NCBI GenBank assembly: GCA_024226315.1
Contig: JAAELT010000253.1
Span: 1-37,725 of the forward strand
Source: a bacterium
GTDB taxonomy: Bacteria; Acidobacteriota; Thermoanaerobaculia; Multivoradales; J023
Direction of reading: 5' to 3'
Length of the DNA stretch: 37,725 nucleotides
Every line of letters begins with the position of its first letter. Positions within the stretch are counted from its first letter, which is position 1. A program made the translations under genes and the position numbers. This document shows, one piece after another, positions 17,489 through 26,162 of the stretch. The notes below the pieces were generated by a model that saw nothing but the letters and a program-made list of their open reading frames with translations, made no database searches and was not told where the DNA came from.

Positions 17489-19357
17489 ATGCCCCTCACC
17501 AGAGACACATCCAACTCGTCGGCACCGGTTCTGGAGGCGCCGACGATCGAAGATCAGGCCCCGTCTGGGCTCGGGCGAAACGCTCTCTACGCCTCCGGCC
17601 CCTGGGACATTTCCGAGCTGCTCGCCGAGACCTCCGAGGAGGTCGTCGCGCGCGAGATCGAGCGGATCGAGGCCCTGGTCGAGGACTTCGTCGGCCACCG
17701 TAACTCGCTGCGGTCGGAGATGGAGCCGAGCGAGCTGCTGACGCTCATGCGTCACTACGACGGCCTGCTTGCCGAGATCGACAAGATCGGCGCCCACGCC
17801 GGTCTCTGGTTCTCTTCCGACACCCAGTCGTCCATGGCCCTGGGACACCGCAACCGAATCCAGCAGGTGCTGACCCGGCTCCAGAACCGCATCCTGTTCT
17901 TCGAGCTCTGGTGGAAGAACCTCGAGGACGAGGAGGCCGATCGCCTGCTGCCTGGCGAGGGCGAGGTCGACCTTCGGCACTACCTGCTGGAGCTCCGGCG
18001 ATTCAAGCCTTTCACCCTCGACGAGCGCTCCGAGCAGATCATCAACACCAAGAACGCCAACGGCATCAACGCCGTCATGACGCTCTACTCGATGCTCACC
18101 AACCGGCGGGAGTACGTGGTCGAGATCGACGGCGAGACGCGCACCCTGACCGAAGGCGAGATGCGCAGCCAGTTCTATTCGCCCGATCCCGATCTGCGGG
18201 CCGAGACCTACCGCGAGCTGTTCAAGAAGTACGAGGAAGACTCCCACATCCTGGCCCAGATCTACGCCAACCGGGCGCGCGACTGGCACACCGAGTACGT
18301 CGAGCTGCGCGGCATGCCGTCGGCTATTTCGGTGCGCAACATGCGCAACGACATTCCCGACGCCGCTGTCGAGACGTTGCTCGACGTCGTCCATCGCAAC
18401 GCTCCGCTGTTTCAGGAGTACTTCAAGCTCAAGGGCAAGTGGCTGGGCATCGAGCCGCTGCGACGCTACGACCTCTACGCGCCGCTGGCCGAGTCCAACC
18501 AGGTGGTTTCCTTCGACGACGCGGTGACGACGGTGCTCGACACCTTCCGCAGCTTCGACGAACGGTTCGCCGGGCTCGCCGAGCGGGTGTTCGCCGACAA
18601 CCACATCGACAGCGAGATCCGCAAGGGCAAGCGCAGCGGCGCATTCTGCGCCACCGTGCTGCCCGAGTTCACCCCCTGGGTGATGATCAACTACACCGAC
18701 AAGGTGCGCGACGTGGCGACCCTGGCGCACGAGCTGGGGCACGCGGTCCACAGCATGATGGCCGAGCATCACTCCCACCTGACCCAGCACCCCTCGCTGC
18801 CGCTGGCCGAGACCGCGTCGGTGTTCTCCGAAATGTTGATCACCGACCGTTTGCTGGCCGAGGAGAGCGACCCGATGGCGCGCCGCGAGCTGCTGGCCGC
18901 GGCGGTCGACGACGTCTACGCCACGGTCATGCGGCAGACCTTCTTCGTGCGCTTCGAGCTCGCCGCCCACGAGGCGATCCTGGCCAACAAGTCGGCCGAA
19001 GACCTGTTCGACCTCTACCTCGAGAACCTGCGCGAGCAGTTCGGGGACTCGATGGCGATCTCGCCGGAGCTGCGCTACGAGTGGGTGTCGATCCCGCACC
19101 TGTTCAACACCCCGTTCTACTGCTACGCCTACAGCTTCGGGCAGCTGCTGGTGCTCGCCCTGTACCGGCGCTACCAGCAGGAGGGCGACGCCTTCAAGCC
19201 GGGGTACTTCCGGCTGCTGTCCTACGGCGGCTCGGCCCGGCCGACGGAGATCCTGAGCGAGATCGGCATCGACATCGCCGACGCCGAGTTCTGGCAGGGA
19301 GGTTTCGACGTGGTGCGCGGCATGCTCGACGAGCTGAAATCGATCGAGCTTCCGTAG
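17489..19357 (+). CDS. pepF: Oligoendopeptidase F (M3 family)
   Basis: A 622-residue zinc metallopeptidase. The active site is H414-E-L-G-H418 with E441 in LAETASVFSE as third zinc ligand. Other family marks are an N-terminal helical PepF domain (about 120-200), FTLDERSEQIINTKNANG, and the C-terminal YCYAYSFGQLL and PxEILSEIG blocks. It cleaves short oligopeptides in the cytoplasm; no signal peptide is present. An AGAGG Shine-Dalgarno lies upstream of ATG 17489. The length is normal for the family. It is followed after 16 bp by a conserved-looking gene of unknown function, probably co-transcribed. Confidence 0.93.
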   Translation: MPLTRDTSNSSAPVLEAPTIEDQAPSGLGRNALYASGPWDISELLAETSEEVVAREIERIEALVEDFVGHRNSLRSEMEPSELLTLMRHYDGLLAEIDKIGAHAGLWFSSDTQSSMALGHRNRIQQVLTRLQNRILFFELWWKNLEDEEADRLLPGEGEVDLRHYLLELRRFKPFTLDERSEQIINTKNANGINAVMTLYSMLTNRREYVVEIDGETRTLTEGEMRSQFYSPDPDLRAETYRELFKKYEEDSHILAQIYANRARDWHTEYVELRGMPSAISVRNMRNDIPDAAVETLLDVVHRNAPLFQEYFKLKGKWLGIEPLRRYDLYAPLAESNQVVSFDDAVTTVLDTFRSFDERFAGLAERVFADNHIDSEIRKGKRSGAFCATVLPEFTPWVMINYTDKVRDVATLAHELGHAVHSMMAEHHSHLTQHPSLPLAETASVFSEMLITDRLLAEESDPMARRELLAAAVDDVYATVMRQTFFVRFELAAHEAILANKSAEDLFDLYLENLREQFGDSMAISPELRYEWVSIPHLFNTPFYCYAYSFGQLLVLALYRRYQQEGDAFKPGYFRLLSYGGSARPTEILSEIGIDIADAEFWQGGFDVVRGMLDELKSIELP

Positions 19358-19373
19358 TGGTGCCCGGGCCTCG

Positions 19374-20537
19374 ATGTCCAGCCCACGCCGGGGAGCCGGC
19401 GACGATCTCCAAACGGCGCTCGAGGCGCTCACCCGCGCCGCCCGGCAGCGGCTCTCGAAGCACCCCCTCGGGCACCTGGCGGGCGGTCGCGACAACCACT
19501 TAGAGCTGAGCCTGCGGATCCCGGTGCCGCCCGGCGAGGTGTCTTCCGAGCTGGTCGAGGAGGCGCGCGCCGTTCTACAGGGCGAGCTCGATTCGCTGCT
19601 GGCCCACCACGCCGCGTTCCGTCCCGGCCGGGTCTTCTGTCCACGCTGCGCCGCGGCCGACTGCGAGCACTCGGCGCCCGAGAGCTCGCGCGTGGTGTTC
19701 GCCGGCTACGGCCCCACCGGCATTCCCCGCTTCCAGGACTTCGGTCAGTGGCTGCTGGAACGGCAGCATCCACAGGTCGACCGTCTCTACAGCAAGCCCC
19801 CGCGGCTGGTGACCGATCTCGCCTCGGGCGCCGATCTGAGCAGCCAGATGCTGCCGGCGTTCCGGGAAAGCGAGGTCGACTACCGTATTCATGGCCAGGT
19901 GGCCGCGGGCTGGTTTCCCGTGCCGCGGCGCGACGGCACGCCGGGCGTCCTGGCGCTCACCTTCCAGGTCGTGTCCACGGCCATCAAGGGACGCAAGAAG
20001 CGCGGTTGGCGACGGCTCGGCCTCAACGTGCTGGGCGCCGGCCCCGACGGCGAGCCGCTCGGTGAGCTCTACGAGCGCCTGGGCTCGATCCGCTGGACGG
20101 CGGCGGTGCGCTGGAGCCAATCGGCGCTCGAGAGCATCGAGCGCTCGCAGAAGCAGAAGTCCTCGACCCCCGAGAAGCTCTCGGGGCGGATCGAAGGCGT
20201 GCTGAACGGCATCGCCCGCCGCCTGGAGCACCATCGCCGTTCGCGCGATCGCCGCACCGGCCACGCCCAGCACCGTCACAAAGAGGGCGACCGCCCCACG
20301 CGCATGGCGCTCACCGACCTCGCCCGCGCCGGCGACGAGAGCATTCTGGCGGACGCCCGTCGCAAGACCCTGATCGTGCTCGGGGAGCGTGGCCGGGCGC
20401 ACGTGTTCAGCCCGGGCGGCAAGCTGGTGACCTCGATCCGCTATTCGCCCGAGTCGATCGAGAGGAAGAAGAAGAAGGAGCGCTGGCGCCCGGCGACGGC
20501 CAAGGAGATCGCCGCTCTGCGCGGGTCGGTTTCCTGA
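19374..20537 (+). CDS. Unknown protein with a SWIM-like CxxC...CxH motif
   Basis: A 387-residue cytoplasmic protein not recognised as a known family. Near residue 88 it has FCPRCAAADCEHS, a C-x2-C-x4-C-x-H arrangement that could bind zinc like a compact SWIM finger. The middle contains FAGYGPTGIPRFQDF and a core rich in aromatic residues (YRIHGQVAAGWFPVP, TFQVVSTAIKGRKKRGWRRLGLNVLG). From about 245 there is a highly basic helical stretch (IERSQKQKS, RRLEHHRRSRDRRTGHAQHRHKEGDR). The C-terminus ends in a short beta-rich piece (TLIVLGERGRAHVFSPGG) and a Lys-rich tail. The basic regions suggest nucleic-acid or ribosome contact, but nothing more can be said. ATG 19374 lies 16 bp after pepF with a poor Shine-Dalgarno. 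Confidence 0.75.
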   Translation: MSSPRRGAGDDLQTALEALTRAARQRLSKHPLGHLAGGRDNHLELSLRIPVPPGEVSSELVEEARAVLQGELDSLLAHHAAFRPGRVFCPRCAAADCEHSAPESSRVVFAGYGPTGIPRFQDFGQWLLERQHPQVDRLYSKPPRLVTDLASGADLSSQMLPAFRESEVDYRIHGQVAAGWFPVPRRDGTPGVLALTFQVVSTAIKGRKKRGWRRLGLNVLGAGPDGEPLGELYERLGSIRWTAAVRWSQSALESIERSQKQKSSTPEKLSGRIEGVLNGIARRLEHHRRSRDRRTGHAQHRHKEGDRPTRMALTDLARAGDESILADARRKTLIVLGERGRAHVFSPGGKLVTSIRYSPESIERKKKKERWRPATAKEIAALRGSVS

Positions 20538-20674
20538 GAAGTCCGATCCGTCCCTACTCCGGGCTGGGTCTCTACCGGCCGCGGCTCGACTAACCCGAAT
20601 CCCGGCTCGGGGACTCTGTACCGGACGTTGACCCGGACCATTGCGGGCCGCCCGTGACTTGGAGGGGTAACCTC

Positions 20675-21274
20675 ATGGAACCCGAGGCATTGTCATCAGC
20701 CCCCGTTTCGTCAGAATCACCACCAGACATTACCGCTCTGCTCCGGGACTGGAGCGCTGGCGACGCCAGCGCGCTGAGCCGACTGGTGCCTCTCGTCTAC
20801 GACGATCTCCGCCGTCTCGCGGAGAGCTACTTCGCCCGCGAAAGTTCCGGCCATACTCTGCAGGCCACGGCCGTCGTCAACGAGCTCTACCTGCGACTGC
20901 TAGACCAGAAGCGCGTCCGCTGGCTGAATCGTGCCCAGTTTCTGGCGGTCGCGGCAACGATGATGCGACGAATCCTGGTCAGCCACGCCCGCAAGGGCCG
21001 GGCAGCCAAGCGGGGCGGGCCGGCCATCGCCCTGGCGTTCGACGAGGCCCTGAGGGTGCCCGGGACGAGGGATACGGATCTGGTGGCTCTGGACGACGCG
21101 CTGACGGCGCTGGCGGCGCTCGCGCCGCGCCAGAGCGCCATCGTGGAGATGCGCTTCTTCGGCGGACTGACGATCGAGGAGACGGCGACGGCGATCGGGG
21201 TCTCGCCGGCCACGGTCAAGCTCGATTGGAGCCTCGCCAGGGCCTGGCTGTTCCGCGAGCTGAACCGGGAATGA
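20675..21274 (+). CDS. ECF sigma factor, Sig-70_X6 (TIGR02999) type
   Basis: 199 residues from ATG 20675, which has GGAGGGG about eight bases upstream; an in-frame GTG seven codons earlier would overlap this site. Region 2 is DITALLRDWSAGD ... LVYDDLRRLAESYF with the family-typical HTLQATAVVNELYLRLLDQ, then FLAVAATMMRRILVSHARKGRAAKRGG. Region 4 is APRQSAIVEMRFFGGLTIEETATAIGVSPATVKLDWSLARAWL. This class of sigma factor is common in Acidobacteriota and Planctomycetota and is usually encoded directly before a Ser/Thr kinase with TPRs, as here (4-bp gap). The kinase presumably takes the place of an anti-sigma factor. Target promoters are unknown. Confidence 0.9.
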   Translation: MEPEALSSAPVSSESPPDITALLRDWSAGDASALSRLVPLVYDDLRRLAESYFARESSGHTLQATAVVNELYLRLLDQKRVRWLNRAQFLAVAATMMRRILVSHARKGRAAKRGGPAIALAFDEALRVPGTRDTDLVALDDALTALAALAPRQSAIVEMRFFGGLTIEETATAIGVSPATVKLDWSLARAWLFRELNRE

Positions 21275-21278
21275 CACG

Positions 21279-23966
21279 ATGGTTCGCGACCGGTTCGAGT
21301 TGGTGCGGGAAGTGTTCGGAGGCGCCCTGGAGCGTCGGCCGGACGAGTGGTCGCCGTACCTGACCAGAGCCTGCGGCGGGGATATCGAACTGAGATCCGA
21401 GGTCGAGTCGCTGCTCGAGTCATACCAGGATTCGGCCGGTTTTCTGGAGCGGCCGGAAGTCAACGCGCCCCGGCAGCCGCCGGTGCTCGCCCTCGACTCG
21501 GCGCAGGGCCTGCGGGTGGGAGCCTACGAGATCGAGCGGCGCATCGGGCGGGGCGGCATGGGAACCGTGTACTCGGCGACTCGGGCCGACGAGCTCTTCC
21601 AGAAACGGGTGGCGATCAAGCTGCTCAGGCGAGACGTGGAGAGCTCCGAGATCGTACGGCGGTTCCACGCCGAGCGACAGATCCTGGCTGCCCTGGAGCA
21701 TCCCAGTATCGCCAGGCTGATCGACGGCGGCACCACGGATGACGGGCGACCATACCTGGTGATGGAACATGTCGAAGGCCGGCCCATCGACGAGTTCTGC
21801 GACGTTCACGAGCTCTCGATCCCTGAGCGTCTCGACCTGTTTCGGAGCGTCTGCGCGGCGGTGCAGTTCGCTCACCGGAACCTGGTGGTGCACCGAGATC
21901 TCAAGCCCTCGAACATCCTGGTGACCGGCGAAGGCGAGCCCAAGCTGCTCGACTTCGGTATCGCCAAGCTGCTCGCACCGGAGCTCTCCGCGGGGACGAT
22001 CGCGGCGGCGGAGACGGTCATGCGGGCGATGACCCCTGACTACGCCAGCCCGGAGCAGATCCTGGGGAAGCCCGTGACGACCGCCAGCGACGTCTACTCG
22101 CTCGGCGTGTTGCTCTACCTGCTGTTGGCCGGGCGTCATCCTTTCGAGGCCGGGGGGTCGCCGGCCGAAGTCCTGTGGGCGATCCACCTCCGGGACCCCG
22201 AGGCGCCCAGCGAGGCCATTCGGGGGAGCGACCGCAAGCTCGCCCGCCGCCTGGAGGGCGACCTCGACAACATCGTGCTCATGGCCCTGCGCAACGAGCC
22301 CGAGCGGCGATACGCGTCCGCCGATCAGCTCTCCGAGGACCTCCGCCGCCACCTGGCGGGGCATCCGGTATCGGCCCGCCGCGATACGGTCGCCTACCGC
22401 TGGGGCAAGCTCGTCAGTCGGCATCGTGTCGGGGTCTCGGTAACGGCCGCCCTGGCCACGGCGTTGCTCGGTTTCGGGCTGCTGATGGCGGCTCAGCGCC
22501 AGGAGATCGCGGCTGAGAGGGACAGGGTCGAGGGAGAGCGTCAGCGGACCGAAACCGAGCGCCGGCGGGCCGAGCAGGTCACGGGGTTCCTGGTCGATCT
22601 GTTCGAGGTCTCGGATCCGTTCAGCGGCGGCTCCGACACGGGCGACGTCACGGCGCGAGAGCTCCTGGATCGAGGTGCGCGACGTCTGTCGACGGAGCTC
22701 GAGGGCCAGCCCGAGCTGCGCGCGGATCTGAGCCATGCGATCGGCGTCATCTACCGTCGTCTGGGGCTCCCGGACGAGGCGACGATGCATCTGGGCTCGG
22801 CGTTCGAGACCCGACGGCGCCTGTTGGGCGAGGGCCACCCGAAAGTGGCTCGCAGCCTCGACGAGCAGGGACTGCTGCTGCTCGATCGTGGCGAGTACGC
22901 GTCGGCGGGGGACTCCCTCAGGCAGGCCCTGGCAGTGCGCCGTCGGCTCTTTGGCGAGGGACATCTCGCGGTCGCCGAGAGTCTCGACCATCTCGCGGCT
23001 CTAGCGCAGAGGACCGGGGAGTTCCACCGCGCCGAGCGCCTGTCCCGCGACGCGCTGGCCATCTATCGCGACCTGCTCGGCGACGACGCGAAGGTCGCCG
23101 CGGCGACCAGCCAACTGGCGATCAATCTGAAGATCCAGGGTGATTTCGACGGTGCCGAGGCCTTGTTTCGAGAGGCGCTGGCGGTTCAGAGCCGCCTGCT
23201 CGGTGAAGATCACCTTGCGGTCGCCCAGACCCGAACCGGCCTCGCGCAGGTGCTCCTGGCAACCGGATCCTACGACGACGCCGCGATTCTCTACCGACAG
23301 GCGCTTCAGACCATGCGCCGGGCCCTGGGGGACGATCATGTCGAGGTGGCCTACTGCGTCCACAGTCTGGCGGCGGTACGGGCGGTCGCCGGAGAGACCG
23401 CGGCCGCTGAGAGCCTGTTTCGGGAGGCCCTCGAGATGCTGCGCAAGCGCCTCGGCGACGATCATCCCGACCTCTGCACCACGCACGACTACCTGGCCAG
23501 CGTGCTCTTCTCGACCGGGGACTTGAGCGGCGCCGAGCATCACTACCGAAGAGCGCTGACCATCCGCAGAACAGCCATGGGCGAGGACAGTCCCTACCTG
23601 GTGATCAGCCTCACCGGCCTCGCCAGAGTGGCCATCGCGCGAGGCGATCTCGTCGCTGCCGAGCGCCTGCTGAAAGAGGCGACCGAGATCGGCCGGCGCG
23701 CCTTCCCGGGCGGTCACTGGCGCATCAGCGTCGCCGAGAGCGTGCTGGGCGAGTGCCTGACCCGGGCCGGCCGTTACCGCGAGGCCGAGTCGCTGCTTCT
23801 CGGCAGCTACCGGAGCCTGAGGACGATACGAGGCGACCGCGCGAAGACGACGACGAAGACGCTCGATCGCCTGGTCCGACTCTACGAAGCTTCCGGCAGA
23901 CCGGAGGAGGTCTCGAAGCTGCGGGGGGAGCGGCAGCCGCCCGCAGCAGCCGGACCGAACGCGTGA
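21279..23966 (+). CDS. Ser/Thr protein kinase with membrane helix and C-terminal TPR domain
   Basis: 895 residues. A short N-terminal helical region (1-75) precedes a Hanks-type kinase domain (about 83-360) with glycine loop GRGGMG (90-95), K114 in VAIKLL, HRDLKPSN (H205, D207), DFGIAK (D225) and SPEQ. A membrane helix (about 386-404) and a charged coiled coil (RQEIAAERDRVEGERQRTETERRR) follow. The rest, from about 480, is a run of TPR/Kinesin-light-chain-like repeats of about 42 residues (ALAVRRRLFGEGHLAVAESLDHLA and variants). The domain order puts the TPRs outside the cytoplasm as ligand-binding repeats and the kinase inside. It starts 4 bp after the sigma factor stop, so they form an operon; phosphorylation of the sigma factor is the likely output, by inference. 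Confidence 0.92.
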   Translation: MVRDRFELVREVFGGALERRPDEWSPYLTRACGGDIELRSEVESLLESYQDSAGFLERPEVNAPRQPPVLALDSAQGLRVGAYEIERRIGRGGMGTVYSATRADELFQKRVAIKLLRRDVESSEIVRRFHAERQILAALEHPSIARLIDGGTTDDGRPYLVMEHVEGRPIDEFCDVHELSIPERLDLFRSVCAAVQFAHRNLVVHRDLKPSNILVTGEGEPKLLDFGIAKLLAPELSAGTIAAAETVMRAMTPDYASPEQILGKPVTTASDVYSLGVLLYLLLAGRHPFEAGGSPAEVLWAIHLRDPEAPSEAIRGSDRKLARRLEGDLDNIVLMALRNEPERRYASADQLSEDLRRHLAGHPVSARRDTVAYRWGKLVSRHRVGVSVTAALATALLGFGLLMAAQRQEIAAERDRVEGERQRTETERRRAEQVTGFLVDLFEVSDPFSGGSDTGDVTARELLDRGARRLSTELEGQPELRADLSHAIGVIYRRLGLPDEATMHLGSAFETRRRLLGEGHPKVARSLDEQGLLLLDRGEYASAGDSLRQALAVRRRLFGEGHLAVAESLDHLAALAQRTGEFHRAERLSRDALAIYRDLLGDDAKVAAATSQLAINLKIQGDFDGAEALFREALAVQSRLLGEDHLAVAQTRTGLAQVLLATGSYDDAAILYRQALQTMRRALGDDHVEVAYCVHSLAAVRAVAGETAAAESLFREALEMLRKRLGDDHPDLCTTHDYLASVLFSTGDLSGAEHHYRRALTIRRTAMGEDSPYLVISLTGLARVAIARGDLVAAERLLKEATEIGRRAFPGGHWRISVAESVLGECLTRAGRYREAESLLLGSYRSLRTIRGDRAKTTTKTLDRLVRLYEASGRPEEVSKLRGERQPPAAAGPNA

Positions 23967-23981
23967 GCCTGCTCTCGAAGG

Positions 23982-25091
23982 TCAGGGGCTGGTCGACGAC
24001 CAGCTCGAGGTGCCCCCGGATTCGAATCCGTCGCTGAAGATGGGGACCGCCGCGCTGAGGCAGACATCGTCGAAGTTGGCCTGGACCCCGGGTGAGAGCA
24101 GCCAGATCTCGAGCGGCTGGCCCAACTGAGGGTCGAAGGCGGTGGCATCGTAGCTCACTGTCGAGGTGACGAATTCCCCCGGCGCCGGCGTCAGCGACGA
24201 GTCGTCCTCCGCCAGCACGACGCCACCCGCGCGCAGCTGCACACGGTAGCCGGCAAATGCCTCGTCGAGGCGGTTGCCGACTTCGACCTTCAGGGTGTAT
24301 CTGCGGTCCGCTTCCAGGACCGCGGTCAGGATCTGTCGCACGCTGTTACCGCTGAGGTTCACGTAGGCCACGTTCTCGCCGTCGGGCACCACGCCGCCCG
24401 GATACTGCGCCGTCGTGGGATTGGACACGCCGTCGCCCCCACCTGGGGAGGTTTCCCAGTCGGTGATCGAGATTGCGTTGCAGCCGTCACACAGGACGTC
24501 GGCCTCGAAGCTCGGGTTGGCCACCGAGATCTTTCTCTCGAGGCGGACCTGGTCGAAGTTGGCCTGGACCCCCGGCGAGAGCAGCCAGATTTCGAGCGGC
24601 TGGCCCAACTGAGGGTCGAAGGCGGTGGCATCGTAGGTCACTGTCGAGGTGACGAATTCCCCTGGCGCCGGTGTCAGCGACGAGTTGTCCTCCGCGAGCA
24701 CGACGCCGCCCGCGCGCAGCTGCACCCGGTAGCCGGCAAATGCTTCATCGAGGCGGTTGCCGACCTCGACCCTCAGGGTGTATCTGCGGTCCGCTTCCAG
24801 GACCGCGGTCAGGATCTGCCGTACGCTGTTACCGCTGAGGTTCACGTAGGCCACGTTCTCGCCGTCGGGCACCACGCCGCCCGGATACTGCGCCGCCGTG
24901 GGATTGAACACTCCGTCGCCCCCGCCTGGCGAGGTCGCCCAGCCGGTGATCGAGATCGCGTTGCAGCCCTCACACAGGGCATCGGCCTCGAAGCTCGGGT
25001 TCCCGATCGGGACCTGCTCCGCGCCCAATGGCGCCAGGTAGGGGAAAGAGATGAAGAGAATCAAGAAGAACAGTCTGGCTTTGCTGGACAC
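23982..25091 (-). CDS. Secreted protein with two near-identical jelly-roll-like repeats and DGFESG C-terminus
   Basis: 369 residues from GTG 25091, set by GGGAGGAAAAC just upstream; a longer in-frame reading has no such site. A signal peptide (ARLFFLILFISFPYLAPLGA) is followed by two copies of a roughly 161-residue module, each with NPSFEAD, CxGCNAISIT, GVVPDGENVAYVNLSGNSVRQ, YTL+VEVGNRLDEAFAGY and LEIWLLSPGVQANFD. This pattern resembles the carbohydrate-binding, galactose-binding-like domains of many PEP-CTERM and DUF642-type exported proteins. Both copies keep the two cysteines of CxGC, probably a disulfide. The end IFSDGFESGGTSSWSSTSP is a short motif that recurs at the C-termini of secreted proteins in this kind of organism. 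No PEP-CTERM membrane helix is present. Surface polysaccharide binding is the best guess. Confidence 0.8.
   Translation of the reverse strand: MSSKARLFFLILFISFPYLAPLGAEQVPIGNPSFEADALCEGCNAISITGWATSPGGGDGVFNPTAAQYPGGVVPDGENVAYVNLSGNSVRQILTAVLEADRRYTLRVEVGNRLDEAFAGYRVQLRAGGVVLAEDNSSLTPAPGEFVTSTVTYDATAFDPQLGQPLEIWLLSPGVQANFDQVRLERKISVANPSFEADVLCDGCNAISITDWETSPGGGDGVSNPTTAQYPGGVVPDGENVAYVNLSGNSVRQILTAVLEADRRYTLKVEVGNRLDEAFAGYRVQLRAGGVVLAEDDSSLTPAPGEFVTSTVSYDATAFDPQLGQPLEIWLLSPGVQANFDDVCLSAAVPIFSDGFESGGTSSWSSTSP
24056..25021 (-). repeat. 483-bp tandem direct duplication inside the secreted protein gene
   Basis: Units 24056-24538 and 24539-25021 are almost identical over most of their length. For example, the segment from CGAAGTTGGCCTGGACC to GACGAATTCCCC recurs exactly 483 bp apart with few mismatches, including silent ones. 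A 483-bp unit is 161 codons, so the frame is kept. The high DNA identity points to a recent duplication or ongoing gene conversion. Confidence 0.9.
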
Positions 25092-25227
25092 GTTTTCCTC
25101 CCGTGGAGTCGTCGCGCTCCGGAGACGGGCGCGCAGTTCGAAGAATGCGGATCTGACCGCGCTCGGGCCATTACGCGCAAAGCGGTCAGGAATCGGCTGA
25201 TCGAGCCCGATATGCGTTTCCTGGATA

Positions 25228-25262
25228 CAACCCTTTTCCTTCCGCGCGCCACTCAGGGGATA
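25228..25262 (+). promoter_or_regulatory. Possible ECF-type promoter upstream of the VOC-sigma gene
   Basis: ATACAACCCTTTTCC followed about 20 bases later by GGATAGAAG resembles promoters of autoregulated ECF sigma operons with an AACC-type -35 element. It lies about 40-70 bp before ATG 25302. The match is loose and the spacing uncertain. The rest of the divergent gap (25092-25301) shows no other feature. Confidence 0.25.
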
Positions 25263-25301
25263 GAAGTCAATAACCTTCGACCTTCCTGGAGGACTGAAGA
25301 G

Positions 25302-26153
25302 ATGAAACTCCGCGTCTGGCTGCCGACCGTCTTCGCCCTGCTCCTGACCACCGCACCACTTACCGCCGCTGACGTCGCAACACAGCCCGGAGGTCCGGCG
25401 CTCTTCGCCCTCGAGCTCGGCGTCGCCGACCTGGGCCGGGCGGTCGAGTTCTACACCACGCTGGGATTCGAGGTCGTCGCCGAGCAGCCGGCCGGCACCT
25501 GGACGCTGCTCGGCAACGGCGAGGCGCGCCTGGCCCTGGCGCTGTCGACCGCCCCGGTGGCGGCGGAGGACTCGGCTCGCGCCTACCCGAACTTCACCGT
25601 CAGCGATGTCGAGGCGGCCGGCAAGGCCTTGGTCGCCGCCTACCTGGAGAGCCGGGGCGAGGGGCCGTTCCGGGCCCTTTACCGGCGCCACACGCCGAGG
25701 ATCTACCAGTTGGCGCTGCGAATCCTGGGTGGCGACGAGCGCGACGCCGAGGAGGCGGTGCAGGAGACATGGATACGCGCCGTCAGGAAGCTCGACGCCT
25801 TCGCCTGGCGCTCGACCCTGAGCACCTGGATCACCGGCATCGCGATCAACGTCTGCCGCGACTTGGTGCGGCGCCGGCGCTCGCGTCCCCGGCCGGTAGC
25901 AGAGGAGGCCGCCGCCGAGCCTGCCGGGCCCGAACCCGTCGGCACAGTATTGACCAAAGACCTACGTCTCGACCTCGAGCGAGCCATCTCCAGCCTGCCA
26001 CAGCGCAGCCGTCAGGTTCTGGTCCTGCACGACGTCGAGGGCTACACCCACGTCGAGATCGGCCGTTTCCTCGACATCGAGGCCGGAACATCCAAGAGCC
26101 AGCTCTTCCAGGCCCGCAAGGCCATGCGGGCGCGCCTGGGCGCAGAAAGGTGA
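25302..26153 (+). CDS. Signal peptide-VOC domain fused to an ECF sigma factor
   Basis: 283 residues from ATG 25302, which has TGGAGGA nine bases upstream. Residues 1-23 are a signal peptide (WLPTVFALLLTTAPLTAA). Residues 30-108 are the first half of a VOC (glyoxalase/bleomycin-resistance) domain: FALELGVADLGRAVEFYTTLGFEVV ... ARAYPNFTVSDVEAAGKAL. From ALVAAYLESRGEG onward it is a complete ECF sigma factor: region 2 FRALYRRHTPRIYQLALRILGG ... AEEAVQETWIRAVRKLDAF, region 4 LPQRSRQVLVLHDVEGYTHVEIGRFLDIEAGTSKSQLFQARKAMRARL. The joint falls in ALVAA, a string common to both families. A sigma factor cannot work if exported, so either the fusion is a deletion product, or an internal start (a TTG at 25629 gives a normal 174-residue sigma factor) is used. 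The membrane YCII gene follows after 9 bp. Confidence 0.8.
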   Translation: MKLRVWLPTVFALLLTTAPLTAADVATQPGGPALFALELGVADLGRAVEFYTTLGFEVVAEQPAGTWTLLGNGEARLALALSTAPVAAEDSARAYPNFTVSDVEAAGKALVAAYLESRGEGPFRALYRRHTPRIYQLALRILGGDERDAEEAVQETWIRAVRKLDAFAWRSTLSTWITGIAINVCRDLVRRRRSRPRPVAEEAAAEPAGPEPVGTVLTKDLRLDLERAISSLPQRSRQVLVLHDVEGYTHVEIGRFLDIEAGTSKSQLFQARKAMRARLGAER

Positions 26154-26162
26154 AAAGCAGCG

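Noticed and set aside
20538..20674. CCCGA...TCGGG hairpin in the gap before the Sig-70_X6 gene
   Set aside because: Short stem in GC-rich sequence without a T-run; too weak to call.
23988..24004. GCTGGTC-GAC-GACCAGC hairpin at the convergent ends of the kinase and secreted protein genes
   Set aside because: It lies in the coding end of the secreted protein and has no T-run on either strand, so a terminator call is not supported.
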